Origin: Lysobacteraceae bacterium
GTDB lineage: Bacteria; Pseudomonadota; Gammaproteobacteria; Steroidobacterales; Steroidobacteraceae
NCBI GenBank assembly: GCA_012516015.1
Contig: JAAYXG010000395.1
Location: 1-7,781 of the forward strand
DNA: 7,781 bases
Direction: 5' to 3'
Shown here: positions 6,279-7,781 of the stretch, piece after piece
How positions within the stretch are numbered: the first letter of the stretch is position 1
Layout: each line of letters opens with the position of its first letter
Translations under genes and position numbers: made by a program
Notes under the pieces: generated by a model
What the model saw: the letters and a program-made list of their open reading frames with translations, nothing else
Databases searched by the model: none
Told to the model about the DNA's origin: nothing

Positions 6279-6671
6279 TCATTCGAGCGACACGCGCGGC
6301 TCGACTCTCGGCTGTCCACGCGCAGCGGCGGGCGGGCTGCGACCCTCGGGCTCTACGTCCTCGTCCGACGGATGGGCCCGAATGTCGAGAAACAGCAGCC
6401 TCAACAGACTGATCAATACGAGCGGACCTAAGGCCAAGGACCATGCGCGGGCCGAGGGTTCGACGAGATCGCCAAAGAAATCCGCGTAAAAGCGCCCGAG
6501 ACCCGAGCCCTCGCCATAAGGTCCGAGGAGCAGGATGCCGACCACATAGATCAGGGCAGGCAATACGAATAGGCCGATGCCCAGCCAAATGCTGGCGAAG
6601 ACGATCTCGAAGCGCACTCGCCGCCGCGCGGGGGATTCGTATCGCTCTGAAGCTGGAGGAGCTGCGTTCAT
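6279..6671 (-). CDS. Small inner-membrane protein with two predicted helices
   Basis: A 130-residue protein with a polar N-terminus (1-20), a long hydrophobic helix at about 23-49 (containing IWLGIGLFVLPALIYVVGI), a conserved-looking polar link LGPYGEGSGLGRFYADFFGD (49-68), a second helix at about 78-96 (ALGPLVLISLLRLLFL), and an acidic, Pro-rich cytoplasmic-type tail (97-130). I recall similar uncharacterised membrane proteins in gammaproteobacteria but cannot give a family name. ATG at 6671 has only a weak GAAG-type ribosome site. An in-frame start at 6776 would add 35 residues of arginine- and cysteine-containing sequence that looks like untranslated leader. It is divergent from the oxidoreductase gene, with 144 bases between starts. 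No function is claimed. Confidence 0.8.
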   Translation of the reverse strand: MNAAPPASERYESPARRRVRFEIVFASIWLGIGLFVLPALIYVVGILLLGPYGEGSGLGRFYADFFGDLVEPSARAWSLALGPLVLISLLRLLFLDIRAHPSDEDVEPEGRSPPAAARGQPRVEPRVSLE

Positions 6672-6777
6672 GTCATCTTCGACTGGCGCGTCGCTATGGA
6701 AGTTGCGCGCGCATGTTGGCGGCTCGAAGCGCGGCTCGCAAGTCGCCCGTGGGCAGACGCGCGTACGAGCGTTCAAC

Positions 6778-6783
6778 TATGAT
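6778..6783 (+). promoter_or_regulatory. Candidate -10 box of the oxidoreductase gene
   Basis: TATGAT lies 32 bases before the GTG at 6816, placing a transcription start near 6790 and leaving a leader of about 25 bases with the ribosome site. No recognisable -35 is present at 16-18 bases upstream, and there is no TG extension, so the call is weak. Confidence 0.3.
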
Positions 6784-6815
6784 CGGGCGAGCGCAACGAG
6801 CAAGAGAGATTTTCC

Positions 6816-7781
6816 GTGGCATCGAATGACGCATCGCTTCGTACCGCAGTCGTCGGCGTCGGCTATCTGGGGCGGTTTCACGCGCAGAAGTACGCGCAAC
6901 TGCCGGGATCGCGCTTGGTCGCGGTCGTGGATGCGAATCCGGAAGCCGCCGCCAAGGTTGCCGCGGAGCTCGGCGTCGAAGCCCTCGAGGATTATCGTGC
7001 GCTTGCTGGCCGCGTCGACGCCGTGAGCCTCGCCGTTCCGACGCCGCTCCATCACCGCATCGGCTGCGAGTTGCTGGAGCAGGGCATTCACGTGCTGATC
7101 GAGAAGCCGATCGCGACGACGGTGCAGGAAGCGCGGGAGCTCATCGAGCTCGCGCGCCGAAGAGGGTGCGTGCTCCAGGTCGGCCACCTCGAGCGGTTCA
7201 ATCCTGCGGTCGTGGCGGCGATTGCGAGGCTGCAGCGGCCGCGCTTCGTGGAGTCGCATCGGCTCGCGCCTTTCAAGCAGCGCGGCACTGACGTGAGCGT
7301 CGTGCTCGATCTCATGATCCACGACATCGATCTGATTCAGGAGCTCGTCGGCGCGCCGATCGACAGTATCGATGCGATCGGCGCGAGCGTATTCTCGGGC
7401 GAGATCGATATCGTGAATGCGCGAATCAAGTTCGAGGGCGGTTGTGTCGCGAATACGACGGCGAGCCGCATCAGCCTCAAGCAAGAGCGCAAGATCCGCA
7501 TCTTCCAGGACGATGCCTATCTATCCATCGATATGCAGCAGAAGATCCTGAGCGTGATCCGCAAGAAGGAAGCCGCGGCCACAGTCGAATCGCCGGCCCA
7601 GGTGTCGATCGAGGAAGAGTCGTTCGATCAGGGCGATGCGCTGCGCGAGGAGATCGCATCATTCCTCGATGCGATTCGCACGCGCAGTGAGCCCGTCGTC
7701 ACCGGCGAAGACGGCCTGCGCGCGCTCGAGACGGCGATGCGCATCACCGAGCTCGTGCAGCGCTCGGCTTTGGGAGAAGAA
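6816..7781 (+). CDS. Gfo/Idh/MocA family NAD(P)-dependent oxidoreductase (3' end open at window edge)
   Basis: The frame runs 322 codons with no stop before the window end, close to the usual family length. It has an N-terminal Rossmann fold with GVGYLG (14-19), acidic D39 after strand 2, the family motif EKP (96-98, K97 being the usual catalytic lysine), VGHLERFNP (122-130), and an active-site-like block DLMIHDIDLI (165-174). The sequence from RGTDVSVVLDLMIHD through GGCVANTTASR resembles the Gfo/Idh members next to lipid A genes, including UDP-GlcNAc 3-dehydrogenase GnnA, which makes the 3-keto precursor for a diamino sugar. That subfamily is inferred from memory and no gnnB or lpx gene is in view. 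GTG at 6816 has AGAGA at 6805-6809, six bases upstream, and an in-frame stop at 6780-6782 bounds the frame. A different sugar dehydrogenase remains possible. Confidence 0.93.
   Translation, partial: MASNDASLRTAVVGVGYLGRFHAQKYAQLPGSRLVAVVDANPEAAAKVAAELGVEALEDYRALAGRVDAVSLAVPTPLHHRIGCELLEQGIHVLIEKPIATTVQEARELIELARRRGCVLQVGHLERFNPAVVAAIARLQRPRFVESHRLAPFKQRGTDVSVVLDLMIHDIDLIQELVGAPIDSIDAIGASVFSGEIDIVNARIKFEGGCVANTTASRISLKQERKIRIFQDDAYLSIDMQQKILSVIRKKEAAATVESPAQVSIEEESFDQGDALREEIASFLDAIRTRSEPVVTGEDGLRALETAMRITELVQRSALGEE

Noticed and set aside
6777..7484. 235-codon open frame on the - strand opposite the oxidoreductase
   Set aside because: The + strand frame from 6816 carries Rossmann and EKP motifs without interruption, so the antisense frame is a shadow.

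Overview
The window looks like ordinary chromosomal DNA from a high-GC gammaproteobacterium. The oligoribonuclease matches the E. coli type in length and catalytic spacing. The tail-specific protease is the large Prc form with a C-terminal DUF3340-like region, and the YqiB-type DUF1249 protein is also typical of this class. A steroidobacter/xanthomonad-like lineage would fit, but the sequence alone does not fix it. I see no transposase, integrase, phage gene, CRISPR array, tRNA or rRNA. No stretch over 300 bases lacks a gene.

Layout: (1) 1-1235, + strand: the tail of a HIT-family nucleotide hydrolase, then oligoribonuclease (orn), then a DUF938 methyltransferase-like gene whose ATG overlaps the orn stop. 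(2) 1236-1401: a gene-free spacer with inverted and direct CTACACG-type repeats and a strong extended -10 box placed so that the next gene would be leaderless. (3) 1402-3031, + strand: a DUF1249/YqiB gene and an unrecognised 352-residue coiled-coil protein. (4) 3032-3157: a convergent spacer holding TTGACRG-type repeats, an exact 13-bp dyad and a good hairpin. (5) 3158-5329, - strand: prc/tsp, a secreted periplasmic processing protease. (6) 5462-5749, + strand: a small three-helix membrane protein, convergent with (7) 5896-6120, - strand, a 74-residue basic protein ending in a GFDPYNSG motif. (8) 6279-6671, - strand: a small two-helix membrane protein. (9) 6816 to the window end, + strand: an NAD(P)-dependent Gfo/Idh/MocA oxidoreductase, with no stop before base 7781, resembling the nucleotide-sugar dehydrogenases found near lipid A genes.

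How the genes relate: orn and the DUF938 gene are probably translationally coupled. prc is a single-gene unit in envelope quality control. The three small proteins around it are probably envelope-associated, judged from membrane segments or an aromatic, basic N-terminus. The last gene may serve envelope sugar synthesis, but its operon lies outside the window. I found no clear new biological system. The best leads are the unknown coiled-coil protein, the predicted leaderless start, the repeat-bearing spacers and two possible structured RNA regions.
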